Positions 16,674 to 24,046 of a stretch of DNA of 64,000 nt are shown piece after piece. The notes under the pieces are model-generated. The model was not told the origin of the DNA. It saw only the letters and a list, made by a program, of their open reading frames with translations, and did not search any database. The number at the start of each line of letters is the position of its first letter. Position 1 is the first letter of the stretch. Origin of the DNA: Streptomyces profundus (lineage in GTDB: Bacteria; Actinomycetota; Actinomycetes; Streptomycetales; Streptomycetaceae). The position numbers and the translations under genes are program-made. The stretch lies in NCBI RefSeq assembly GCF_020740535.1, contig NZ_CP082362.1, positions 6,817,501-6,881,500 on the forward strand, in the 5' to 3' direction.

Positions 16674-17466
16674 CTGGAACATTCCCGCCCCCATCAGGGT
16701 GGTCGACGACGGGCGCGTCCCCACCGTGATCGCCGACGATCTGCACATCGTCTACCGGGTCAACGGCGCGGCCAAGCGCGGCAACGCCACCGCCGCGCTG
16801 CGCCGGATCATCAAGCGCGAGCCCAACAGCCGCTTCCGCGAGGTGCACGCGGTGCGCGGCGTCAGCTTCGTGGCCTACCGGGGCGAGGCCATCGGCCTGA
16901 TCGGCTCCAACGGCTCGGGCAAGTCCACCCTGTTGCGCGCCATCGCCGGACTGCTGCCGCCCGAGGCCGGCAGGGTCTACACGGACGGTCAGCCCTCGTT
17001 GCTCGGTGTCAACGCCGCCCTGATGAACGACCTCACCGGCGAGCGCAACGTCATTCTCGGCGGCCTGGCGATGGGCATGACCAGGGACCAGGTCCGCCAG
17101 CGGTACGAGAGCATCGTCGACTTCTCCGGCATCCAGGACAAGGGCGACTTCATAACCCTGCCGATGCGGACCTACTCCTCCGGCATGCAGGCGAGGCTGC
17201 GGTTCTCCATCGCCGCCGCCAAGGACCACGACGTGCTGATGGTCGACGAGGCGTTGGCCACCGGCGACAAGAAGTTCCGCCGCCGCTCCGAGGAGCGGAT
17301 CCGCGAGATGCGCGCCCACGCCGGCACGGTCTTCCTGGTCAGCCACAACAACAAGACCATCAGGGACACCTGCGACCGGGTGCTCTGGCTGGAGCACGGC
17401 GAGTTGATGATGGACGGCCCCACCGACCAGGTGCTCAAGGCCTACGAGGAGGAGACCAACAAGTAG
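16666..17466 (+). CDS. ABC-2 type polysaccharide/teichoic-acid export ATPase (Wzt/TagH-like)
   Basis: The 266-residue ATPase has Walker A IGSNGSGKST, a TYSSGMQARLRFSIA signature (the SSGM variant typical of Wzt/TagH), Walker B VLMVDEALATGD and a switch VSHNN. It lacks the extra C-terminal carbohydrate-binding domain that some Wzt proteins use to recognise capped O-antigen, so chain export may be length-independent, as with TagH. The GTG start follows GGAGGAGC and overlaps the permease gene by 8 bases. Confidence 0.92.
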   Translation: MADWNIPAPIRVVDDGRVPTVIADDLHIVYRVNGAAKRGNATAALRRIIKREPNSRFREVHAVRGVSFVAYRGEAIGLIGSNGSGKSTLLRAIAGLLPPEAGRVYTDGQPSLLGVNAALMNDLTGERNVILGGLAMGMTRDQVRQRYESIVDFSGIQDKGDFITLPMRTYSSGMQARLRFSIAAAKDHDVLMVDEALATGDKKFRRRSEERIREMRAHAGTVFLVSHNNKTIRDTCDRVLWLEHGELMMDGPTDQVLKAYEEETNK

Positions 17467-17557
17467 GCGGGAGCGGCCGGGACGGCGGCCCTCGGGGAGT
17501 GGTCGGGGTAGCGTGTCCGGACGCGGGTTCATCGCATATCAAGGTAGAAATACGAGC

Positions 17558-17593
17558 ATGACGGCAATGGTGATGACGGGCTGGGCCCGGTGA
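17558..17593 (+). CDS. Possible 11-residue leader peptide coupled to hpnC
   Basis: ATG at 17558 opens MTAMVMTGWAR and stops at TGA 17591-17593, which overlaps the GTG of hpnC as GTGA. AAGG lies about 13 bases upstream, somewhat far. hpnC has no clear ribosome binding site of its own, so coupled translation is plausible. It could instead be a chance short frame. Confidence 0.3.
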   Translation: MTAMVMTGWAR

Positions 17594-18489
17594 CCGCGAC
17601 GGCTGACCAGGCCTCGGCGGCGGTGCTGGCCAAGGCGGCTCACGAGAACTTCCCGGTCGCCCCGCGCTTCCTCCCCCGCGCGTGGCGGGACGATCTGATG
17701 GCCGTCTACGGCTACGCCCGCCTGGTGGACGACATCGGCGACGGCGATCTGCCGCCCGGCGGCGCCGACGCCACCCTGCTCGGCGTCGACCGGGAGCAGT
17801 CCTCCGACCGGCTGGCCCTGCTGGACGCGCTTGAGGCCGACCTCGGTCGCGTCTTCGCCCAGCAGGGCGCGACCCCCCGACACCCGCTGCTCGTCCGGCT
17901 GCTTCCCACCGTTCGGCGCGCGGGGCTCACCCCGGAGCCGTTCCGCGCCCTGATCGAGGCCAACCGGCTCGACCAGCGCGTCCGCCGCTACGAGACACAG
18001 CGTCAACTGCTCGACTACTGCGAGTTGTCCGCCAACCCCGTCGGCCGCCTGGTGCTGTCCATCACCGGCACGTCGACACCCGAGCGGGTGCGCCACTCCG
18101 ACGCCATCTGCACCGGGCTCCAGTTGGTCGAGCATCTGCAGGACGTCGCCGAGGACCTGGCCCAGGGACGCGTCTACCTCCCGGCAACCGCCATGCGAAG
18201 GTTTCGGGTGAGCGAGAACGATCTTCTCGCGCCGAGCGCCAACGCGTCGGTCCGTACCCTGGTCGCGTACCAGACGGAAAGGGCACGTAGGCTGCTGGAC
18301 GAGGGCGCCCCCCTGGTGGGCAGCGTCCACGGGCGGCTGCGGCTGCTGCTCGCCGGGTTTCTCGGCGGCGGCTACGCGGCGGCCCGCGCCATCACCGACG
18401 CCGGGTACGACGTGCTGGCCGGCCCCCCACGCGCCAGCAGGGGCCGCCTGGTCTTCGCGGCGGCAACCGCACTGCGACGAGGAACGTGA
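17590..18489 (+). CDS. hpnC: Hydroxysqualene synthase HpnC
   Basis: This 299-residue trans-isoprenyl synthase belongs to the HpnC family, which converts presqualene diphosphate to hydroxysqualene in the three-enzyme bacterial squalene route. The first Asp-rich motif is DDIGD (47-51) and the second is in QDVAED; NFPVAPRFLPRAWR at the N-terminus is typical. It heads a run of four same-strand genes (hpnC, hpnD, hpnE, polyprenyl synthase). HpnC versus HpnD is assigned from order and the N-terminal motif. Confidence 0.93.
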   Translation: MTATADQASAAVLAKAAHENFPVAPRFLPRAWRDDLMAVYGYARLVDDIGDGDLPPGGADATLLGVDREQSSDRLALLDALEADLGRVFAQQGATPRHPLLVRLLPTVRRAGLTPEPFRALIEANRLDQRVRRYETQRQLLDYCELSANPVGRLVLSITGTSTPERVRHSDAICTGLQLVEHLQDVAEDLAQGRVYLPATAMRRFRVSENDLLAPSANASVRTLVAYQTERARRLLDEGAPLVGSVHGRLRLLLAGFLGGGYAAARAITDAGYDVLAGPPRASRGRLVFAAATALRRGT

Positions 18490-18502
18490 GGCTCGACAGC
18501 CC

Positions 18503-19432
18503 GTGACCAAGAGCCCACCGACGTCCCCTGCCGTAGTGGCCGCCTACCAGTACTGCGAGGCCGTCACCGGCCAGCAGGCCAAGAACTTCGCCTACGGCAT
18601 CCGACTGCTGGCGACGCCGAGGCGGCGGGCACTCTCCGCGCTGTACGCCTTCTCCCGCCGGGTCGACGACATCGGCGACGGCGCGCTGCCGGTCCCGGCC
18701 AAGGAGGAGCGGCTGCACGAGACCCGCGAGCTGCTGGCCAAGGTCAAGGCCGACGAGGTCCCCGAGGACGCCACCGACCCGGTCGCGGTCGCCCTCGCCG
18801 ACACCGCCCGCCGCTACCCCATCCCGCTGAGCGCCCTCGACGAGCTGATCGACGGCGTGCTGATGGACGTCAGGGGCCGCCGCTACGAGACCTGGGAGGA
18901 GCTGCGCACCTACTGCCGCTGCGTCGCCGGCGCGGTCGGCCGGCTCTCCCTCGGCGTCTTCGGCACCCAGCCGGGCGCGCGCGACGTGGACCGCGCCCCC
19001 GAGTACGCCGACACCCTGGGGCTGGCCCTGCAACTCACCAACATCCTGCGGGACATCAGGGAGGACGCCGGCCACGGCCGGAGCTATCTGCCCGACGAGG
19101 AGCTGCGGAAGTTCGGCCTCACCGACGGCGCCCACCACCACCCGCCCCAGGAGGACGCGGACTTCGCCGGCCTGGTGCGCTTCCAGGTGCGCCGCGCCAG
19201 GGAGCTGTTCGCCGACGGGTTCCGGCTGCTGCCGATGCTGGACCGCCGCTCGGGCGCCTGCGTCGCCGCCATGGCCGGCATCTACCACCGGCTGCTGGAC
19301 CGCATCGCCGCCGACCCGGAGGCCGTGCTGCGCGGCCGGGTCGCGCTGCCCACCGCGCAGAAGGCCCTGGTCGCCGTCCGCGGCCTGGCCGGGCTCGACG
19401 CCCGCAGGGCCGCGCTCAGGGAGCGCGCGTGA
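18503..19432 (+). CDS. hpnD: Presqualene diphosphate synthase HpnD
   Basis: This 309-residue squalene/phytoene synthase-family enzyme condenses two farnesyl diphosphates to presqualene diphosphate. Substrate-Mg motifs are RVDDIGD and ILRDIREDAGHGRSYLP. KNFAYGIRLLATPRR near the N-terminus is characteristic of HpnD. It starts with GTG 14 bases after hpnC, and its stop overlaps the hpnE start. Its substrate is presumably made by the polyprenyl synthase at the end of the operon. Confidence 0.93.
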   Translation: MTKSPPTSPAVVAAYQYCEAVTGQQAKNFAYGIRLLATPRRRALSALYAFSRRVDDIGDGALPVPAKEERLHETRELLAKVKADEVPEDATDPVAVALADTARRYPIPLSALDELIDGVLMDVRGRRYETWEELRTYCRCVAGAVGRLSLGVFGTQPGARDVDRAPEYADTLGLALQLTNILRDIREDAGHGRSYLPDEELRKFGLTDGAHHHPPQEDADFAGLVRFQVRRARELFADGFRLLPMLDRRSGACVAAMAGIYHRLLDRIAADPEAVLRGRVALPTAQKALVAVRGLAGLDARRAALRERA

Positions 19433-20856
19433 GCGCCGCCGGCCGTCGCGCCCTGGTGGTGGGCGGCGGGCTGGCCGGCATCACCGCGGCCCTGGCCCTG
19501 GCGGCCCAGGGCCGCCGGGTCACCCTGCTGGAGACGCGGCCCCGTCTCGGCGGGCTCGCCTTCTCCTTCCGCCGCGAGTCCGAGGTGGGGGAGCTGACCG
19601 TGGACAACGGTCAGCACGTCTACCTCCGCTGCTGCACCGCCTACCGTGGCCTCCTCGACCGGATCGGCGGCGCCCGGCTGGCGCCCGTCCAACGCCGGCT
19701 CGACGTCCCCGTGGTCGACGCCGAGCGCGGCGTCCTCGGCCGCCTCACCCGGTCCGCGCTGCCCGTGCCCCTGCACCTGGCCGGCGGGCTGGCCCGCTAC
19801 CCGCATCTGACGCTCGGGGAGCGTGCCGCGGTGGCGCGCGCCGCGCTGGCGCTGCGCCGGCTCGACCCGGCCGACCCCGCGCTCGACGAGCTGAGCTTCG
19901 CCGACTGGCTGCGCGCCCGGCGTCAGAGCCCGGCGAGCATCGCGGGGCTCTGGGACCTGGTGGGCGTGGCCACGCTCAACGCCAGGGCCGAGGACGTCTC
20001 CCTCGGCCTGGCCGCCAAGGTGTTCCGCACCGGGCTGCTCAGCACGTCGGACGCCGCCGATATCGGCGTGCCCATGGTGCCGCTCGGCACCCTCCACGAC
20101 GAGCTGGCCGGCGCGGCGCTGGACCGGGCCGGCGTGCGCACGCTGCTGGCCACCAGGGCCAGGGCGCTGCGCGCCGCCCCCGGCGGCGGCTGGCGGCTGG
20201 CGGTCAGCACCCGGCCGGGACAGGGCGACGGCCACCGCCCCGACCAGGAGCTGGACGCCGACATCGTGGTGCTCGCCGTCCCGCAGCAGGCCGCCCACCG
20301 GCTGCTGCCTCCCGGCTCGCTGCCCGACGCGGACCGACTGCTGGGCATCGACAGCGCACCGATTCTCAACGTGCATGTCATCTACGACCGTCCGGTGCTG
20401 CGGCTGCCGTTCATCGCCGCCGTCAACAGCCCGATCCAGTGGGTCTTCGACCGCACCGGCCCCGCCGGCCTCAACGCGCTGCCAGGGGCGCGGAACGGGC
20501 AGTATCTGGTGATCTCCCAGTCCGCGGTCACCGAGGAGATCCAGCAGCCGGCCGAGGTGTTGCGCAAGCGCTATCTGCCGGCGCTCACCCGTCTGTTGCC
20601 CAGGGCGGCCGAGGCCAGGCTGCTCGACTTCTTCGTCACCCGGGAGCGCACGGCGACCTTCGCCCCCACGCCGGGCGTCGGCCGGCTGCGGCCCGGCCCC
20701 GTCACGGGCGCCCCGGGGCTGTTTCTCGCCGGGGCGTGGACCGCCACCGGCTGGCCGGCCACCATGGAGGGCGCGGTGCGCAGCGGCCTCGCCGCGGCAC
20801 GCGCGGCGGCCCAGGGAGAGACCACCGCCAACCGACCGGCTAAGGAGCCCGCGTGA
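19429..20856 (+). CDS. hpnE: Hydroxysqualene dehydroxylase HpnE (FAD-dependent)
   Basis: The 475-residue flavoprotein reduces hydroxysqualene to squalene, the third step of the HpnCDE route. The FAD dinucleotide fold is VVGGGLAGITAALALA at the N-terminus, with a C-terminal FAD-binding segment GLFLAGAWTATGWPATMEGAVRSG. It belongs to the phytoene-desaturase-like amine oxidase superfamily, but its place right after hpnD marks it as HpnE. The GTG start overlaps the hpnD stop (GTGA). Confidence 0.93.
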   Translation: MSAAGRRALVVGGGLAGITAALALAAQGRRVTLLETRPRLGGLAFSFRRESEVGELTVDNGQHVYLRCCTAYRGLLDRIGGARLAPVQRRLDVPVVDAERGVLGRLTRSALPVPLHLAGGLARYPHLTLGERAAVARAALALRRLDPADPALDELSFADWLRARRQSPASIAGLWDLVGVATLNARAEDVSLGLAAKVFRTGLLSTSDAADIGVPMVPLGTLHDELAGAALDRAGVRTLLATRARALRAAPGGGWRLAVSTRPGQGDGHRPDQELDADIVVLAVPQQAAHRLLPPGSLPDADRLLGIDSAPILNVHVIYDRPVLRLPFIAAVNSPIQWVFDRTGPAGLNALPGARNGQYLVISQSAVTEEIQQPAEVLRKRYLPALTRLLPRAAEARLLDFFVTRERTATFAPTPGVGRLRPGPVTGAPGLFLAGAWTATGWPATMEGAVRSGLAAARAAAQGETTANRPAKEPA

Positions 20857-21917
20857 ACCCGGCCGCCCCCCTTTCGTCCCCCGATATCGTCCCCGACCTG
20901 CTGGAACGCTCCCGCGCGCTGGTGACCCCCGCGCTGCGCCTCGCCGTCGACCGGCTGGCCCCGCCCATGGACACCGTGGCGGCCTACCACTTCGGCTGGA
21001 TCGACGCCGAGGGCCAGCCGTCCGAGGGGGACAGCGGCAAGGCCGTCCGCCCCGCGCTGGCGCTGCTCTCCGCGGAGGCGGCCGGTGCGGACCCGGCCGT
21101 GGGTGTGCCGGGCGCGGTGGCCGTCGAGCTGGTGCACAACTTCTCGCTGCTGCACGACGATCTGATGGACGGCGACGAGCAGCGTCGACACCGGGACACC
21201 GTGTGGAAGGTGCACGGCCCCTCGCAGGCGATCCTGGTGGGCGACGCGCTCTTCGGGTTGGCCAGCGAGATCATCCTGGAGGGCACGGACGCCAACGCGG
21301 TGCGCGCCGCCCGTCGACTGGCCGTCGCCAGCCGCAAGCTGATCGACGGCCAGGCCCAGGACATCGCCTTCGAGCACCGCGAACAGGTCACGGTTGACGA
21401 GTGTCTGGCCATGGAGGCCAACAAGACGGGCGCCCTGCTCGCCTGTGCCGCGTCCATCGGCGCGGTGCTGGGCGGCGCGGACGATCGGACGGCCGACGCG
21501 CTGGAGTCCTATGGCCGGCATCTTGGCCTCGCCTTCCAGGCGGTGGACGATCTGCTCGGCGTCTGGGGCGATCCCAACAGCACGGGCAAGCTGACCTGGA
21601 GCGATCTCAGGCAGCGGAAGAAGTCGCTGCCCGTGGTCGCGGCGATGGCCGCCGAGGGCCCGGCGGCCCGCCGGCTGACCGCGCTGCTCACGGCGGACGC
21701 CAAGAAGTCGCAGCAGGAGTTCGAGGACTTCGACGAGGGCGAGTTCGCGGCCAGGGCCGAGCTGATCGAGGAGGCCGGCGGCCGACGCTGGACCGCCGAC
21801 GAGGCGAGACGCCAGTACGACATCGCGGTCGGCGCGCTGGCCGACGTGCCCCTGCCGGGACCCACCCGGAACGAACTGGTCGCGCTGGCCGACTTCGTGG
21901 TGGTCCGCAGCAAGTAG
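20853..21917 (+). CDS. Polyprenyl diphosphate synthase (farnesyl/geranylgeranyl type)
   Basis: This 354-residue trans-prenyltransferase has the first aspartate-rich motif HDDLMDGDEQRR (chain elongation) and a second motif VDDLLGVWGD in which the last Asp of DDxxD is replaced by Gly, as in many actinomycete homologues. It should supply farnesyl diphosphate to HpnD, or longer chains. Its GTG start overlaps the hpnE stop. In other Streptomyces hopanoid clusters the next gene is squalene-hopene cyclase; here none follows. Confidence 0.92.
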   Translation: MNPAAPLSSPDIVPDLLERSRALVTPALRLAVDRLAPPMDTVAAYHFGWIDAEGQPSEGDSGKAVRPALALLSAEAAGADPAVGVPGAVAVELVHNFSLLHDDLMDGDEQRRHRDTVWKVHGPSQAILVGDALFGLASEIILEGTDANAVRAARRLAVASRKLIDGQAQDIAFEHREQVTVDECLAMEANKTGALLACAASIGAVLGGADDRTADALESYGRHLGLAFQAVDDLLGVWGDPNSTGKLTWSDLRQRKKSLPVVAAMAAEGPAARRLTALLTADAKKSQQEFEDFDEGEFAARAELIEEAGGRRWTADEARRQYDIAVGALADVPLPGPTRNELVALADFVVVRSK

Positions 21918-22274
21918 CCATCCGGCGGTCCGCCACAACGACGACGGCGGGTCGTTGGCCGATCCCCGCTGCCGGCCACCGGCCGGCGCTTGGCGCTGCC
22001 GCGCTGGCTGGCCGCTGCCGTTCCCCGGCCGGCCCCGGACCGTTCCCGCCGGTCGCCAGCTGTCGCAGACGGTCGCCGGTCGTCGTGGACGGTTGCGGGT
22101 GACCCCAGCGCCGCCGGCGCTGGCTGGCAGCGCCGGCAACGGCATCGCCCGCCGGCGGCCGGGCCCGCCGTGGGCGGCTTGGGGTGTCGCCGCCTCGCCT
22201 GCCGCGACGGGCCGGCTGGCGCCGGGCAGCGGTGTGGCTTCCGCCGGCCGCCAGGCCCCCGTGCCGTGCGTGGA
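21918..22274. other. Hairpin-dense non-coding spacer where hopanoid genes would be expected
   Basis: This 357-base stretch is filled with GCCGGC-type inverted repeats and degenerate copies of CCGGTCGCC. The clearest hairpin is CCAGCGCC-GCC-GGCGCTGG at 22105-22123, followed by a related GGCAGCGCCGGC. I translated by eye in several frames and saw no squalene-hopene cyclase remnant (no QW motif or DDTA/DXDD region). Confidence 0.5.
22105..22123 (+). terminator. Candidate terminator hairpin after the hpn operon
   Basis: A perfect 8-base stem with a 3-base loop lies within a larger GC-rich repeat region 188 bases after the polyprenyl synthase stop. Confidence 0.4.
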
Positions 22275-23087
22275 TCAGGCGGCGGGGGCGAGCAGGGCGG
22301 CGCGGAGGCGGGCGCGGTGGGCGGGGGTGAGGCCGAGGGCGCCGGTCAGATAGGGGTCGGTGCCGCCCCAGTCCTGGTCGATGGTGTCGAAGGCCGTCGT
22401 CAGGTACTCCAGTCTGGCGTCGAACATCGGCGCCAGCAGATCCTGGATCTCCTGGTCGAGCGCCGTCCGCGGCTTCTCCTCGCCCGAGTCCGCCCGGCGC
22501 AGCTGGTAACGGCGGTGCGCGGCGTTGGACTTGAGGTAGTCCTCGGCGATGGTCTCGCGGCTCACGCCCACCGCCAGGAGCACCACGGCGACGGTCAGCC
22601 CGGCGCGGTCCTTGCCGGCCGCGCAGTGCAGCAGCGCGGGCATGTCGCCGGCGGCGAGCGCGCGCAGCACCCGGCCCTGCTCCTCGGCGCGGGTCCTGAT
22701 GATCTGCCGGTAGCTGCCGCACATCTGCCGGATGCCCTGTCCGTCGGCCAGCGCCCGGCGCAGCCGGGTCACGTCGCCCTGCCGCACCAGAGCCCAGAAG
22801 GCGTCCCCTTCGGACGGGTCCGTCAGAGGTATGTTGACGTTCCGCACCCCGTCCAGCGGCACATCGAGCCCGTCCAACGCCTGGTCGGCCGCGTTGCGGA
22901 AGTCGAAGACGGTGTGCAGGCCGAGGGAGTTGAGGAACGCCTGGTCGGCCTCGGTCGCGTGGGCCAGGTGCCCGCTGCGGAACAGGCGGCCCCGGCGCAC
23001 CACCCGGCCGTCCGTGGTGGGCAGGCCGCCGACATCGCGGAAGTTGCGTATGGCATCGAGCGCAGGTTCGGTTGACGGTTCGGTCAT
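22275..23087 (-). CDS. Tyrosine/lipid phosphatase, MptpB-like
   Basis: This 270-residue protein is a cysteine-based phosphatase with the P-loop HCAAGKDRAG (HCxxGKDRxG). That form marks the atypical dual- or triple-specificity family including Mycobacterium PtpB, which acts on phosphotyrosine and phosphoinositides. NFRDVGGLPTTDGR and RSGHLAHAT in the N-terminal third are also family signatures. There is no signal peptide, so it is cytoplasmic or exported by a non-classical route. It is alone, convergent with the hpn operon and divergent from the AlkB-like gene. The substrate is unknown. Confidence 0.9.
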   Translation of the reverse strand: MTEPSTEPALDAIRNFRDVGGLPTTDGRVVRRGRLFRSGHLAHATEADQAFLNSLGLHTVFDFRNAADQALDGLDVPLDGVRNVNIPLTDPSEGDAFWALVRQGDVTRLRRALADGQGIRQMCGSYRQIIRTRAEEQGRVLRALAAGDMPALLHCAAGKDRAGLTVAVVLLAVGVSRETIAEDYLKSNAAHRRYQLRRADSGEEKPRTALDQEIQDLLAPMFDARLEYLTTAFDTIDQDWGGTDPYLTGALGLTPAHRARLRAALLAPAA

Positions 23088-23184
23088 CGACCCCTCCTCA
23101 TGATCCTGGGGCCCCGCTCCGCACGTTCACGCGGCCCCACGCGACCCTACGTCACCCCGCTGGCCGGCTGGAATGTCAGTACCG

Positions 23185-23201
23185 GCCCCCATGATGGGGG
23201 C
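23185..23201. promoter_or_regulatory. 17-bp perfect palindrome touching the AlkB-like start codon
   Basis: GCCCCCAT-G-ATGGGGGC ends one base before the ATG at 23202. It covers the place of the ribosome binding site, so it could be an operator or an mRNA hairpin that hides the start. Confidence 0.45.
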
Positions 23202-23879
23202 ATGAGTGATCCGAACGCCGACCTCGACGGCGCCCTGTTCCCGCTGGCCGCCCACCGGGTCGCGCCGGGCGCCGTGCATCTGCCCGGCTGGCTGGACGAG
23301 GGCCGCCGGCGTGCCCTGTTGGCCGCCTGCCGGGGCTGGGCCAGGGCGCCCGCCGGGCTGCGCACCGTTCGCACGCCGTCCGGGCCGATGTCGGTGCGCC
23401 AGCTCAGCCTCGGCTGGCACTGGTACGCCTACGGCTACGCGCGCACGGTGATCGACGGGGACGGGGCGCCGGTGAAGCCGTTCCCGGCGTGGCTGGGGGA
23501 GTGGGCCGAGGAGGCCGTCGCGGCCGGGCTGCCCGAGGAGGCGCCGCCGGCCGGCGCCTTCGATGTGGCCCTGGTCAACCACTACGGTCCCGGTGCCCGG
23601 ATGGGCATGCACCGGGACAGCGACGAGCGCTCGCCGGCGCCCGTGGTCTCGTTCAGTCTCGGCGACACCTGCGTCTTCCGGTTCGGGACGGCCGAGAGCC
23701 GGGGGCGGCCCTGGACGGATGTGACGCTGCGCTGCGGCGACGCGTTCGTCTTCGGCGGCCCTGCGCGGCTGGCGTACCACGGGGTGCCGCGCACGCTGTC
23801 CGGCAGCGGCCCGCCGGCGCTCGGGGTAGTGGGGCGGCTGAATATCACGGTGCGCGCCTCCGGCCTCGCCGATCCCTAG
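23202..23879 (+). CDS. AlkB-like 2-oxoglutarate/Fe(II) dioxygenase
   Basis: The 225-residue enzyme shows the AlkB iron site HRD (in MGMHRDSDE), the distal His (YHGVPR) and the 2-oxoglutarate-binding Arg pair (RLNITVR), with the substrate-lid sequence NHYGPGARMGMHRD. AlkB family enzymes remove methyl groups from DNA or RNA bases by oxidation. The ATG at 23202 gives a family-length protein; the usual purine-rich site is replaced by a palindrome. It is monocistronic, divergent from the phosphatase. Confidence 0.92.
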   Translation: MSDPNADLDGALFPLAAHRVAPGAVHLPGWLDEGRRRALLAACRGWARAPAGLRTVRTPSGPMSVRQLSLGWHWYAYGYARTVIDGDGAPVKPFPAWLGEWAEEAVAAGLPEEAPPAGAFDVALVNHYGPGARMGMHRDSDERSPAPVVSFSLGDTCVFRFGTAESRGRPWTDVTLRCGDAFVFGGPARLAYHGVPRTLSGSGPPALGVVGRLNITVRASGLADP

Positions 23880-23911
23880 AACCGCTCTCCGAAGGAGACA
23901 CCAGGCGTGCC

Positions 23912-24030
23912 CCGGTCAAGTCGGTTGGTCATATTCACTCGATGGGAGCTGGCGAGGGGTGGCGATTGCCGGAACTATGCCTGTTCGCCTGCCTGTTGAC
24001 CCATAGCGTGGCTTCCGCAGACTTGACCGG
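23912..24030. promoter_or_regulatory. Separated inverted repeat in the conservon leader
   Basis: CCGGTCAAGTC at 23912-23922 and GACTTGACCGG at 24020-24030 are perfect 11-base inverted copies about 97 bases apart, upstream of cvnA. They could be paired operator sites for looping, or long-range mRNA pairing. The right copy ends 16 bases before the ATG. Confidence 0.4.
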
Positions 24031-24046
24031 CCGGATAAGGACAGCC

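Noticed and set aside
10406..17466. Phosphonate natural-product cluster
   Set aside because: Nucleotidyltransferase, iron-ADH and CDP-alcohol transferases also occur in phosphonate pathways, but no PEP mutase or phosphonopyruvate decarboxylase is present and the dehydrogenase motifs fit the glycerol-1-phosphate branch.
21955..22353. Open frame of about 130 codons in the spacer after the polyprenyl synthase
   Set aside because: Its composition is Pro/Arg/Ala-rich, it runs antisense into the phosphatase gene, and it shows no similarity to squalene-hopene cyclase or any family I know.
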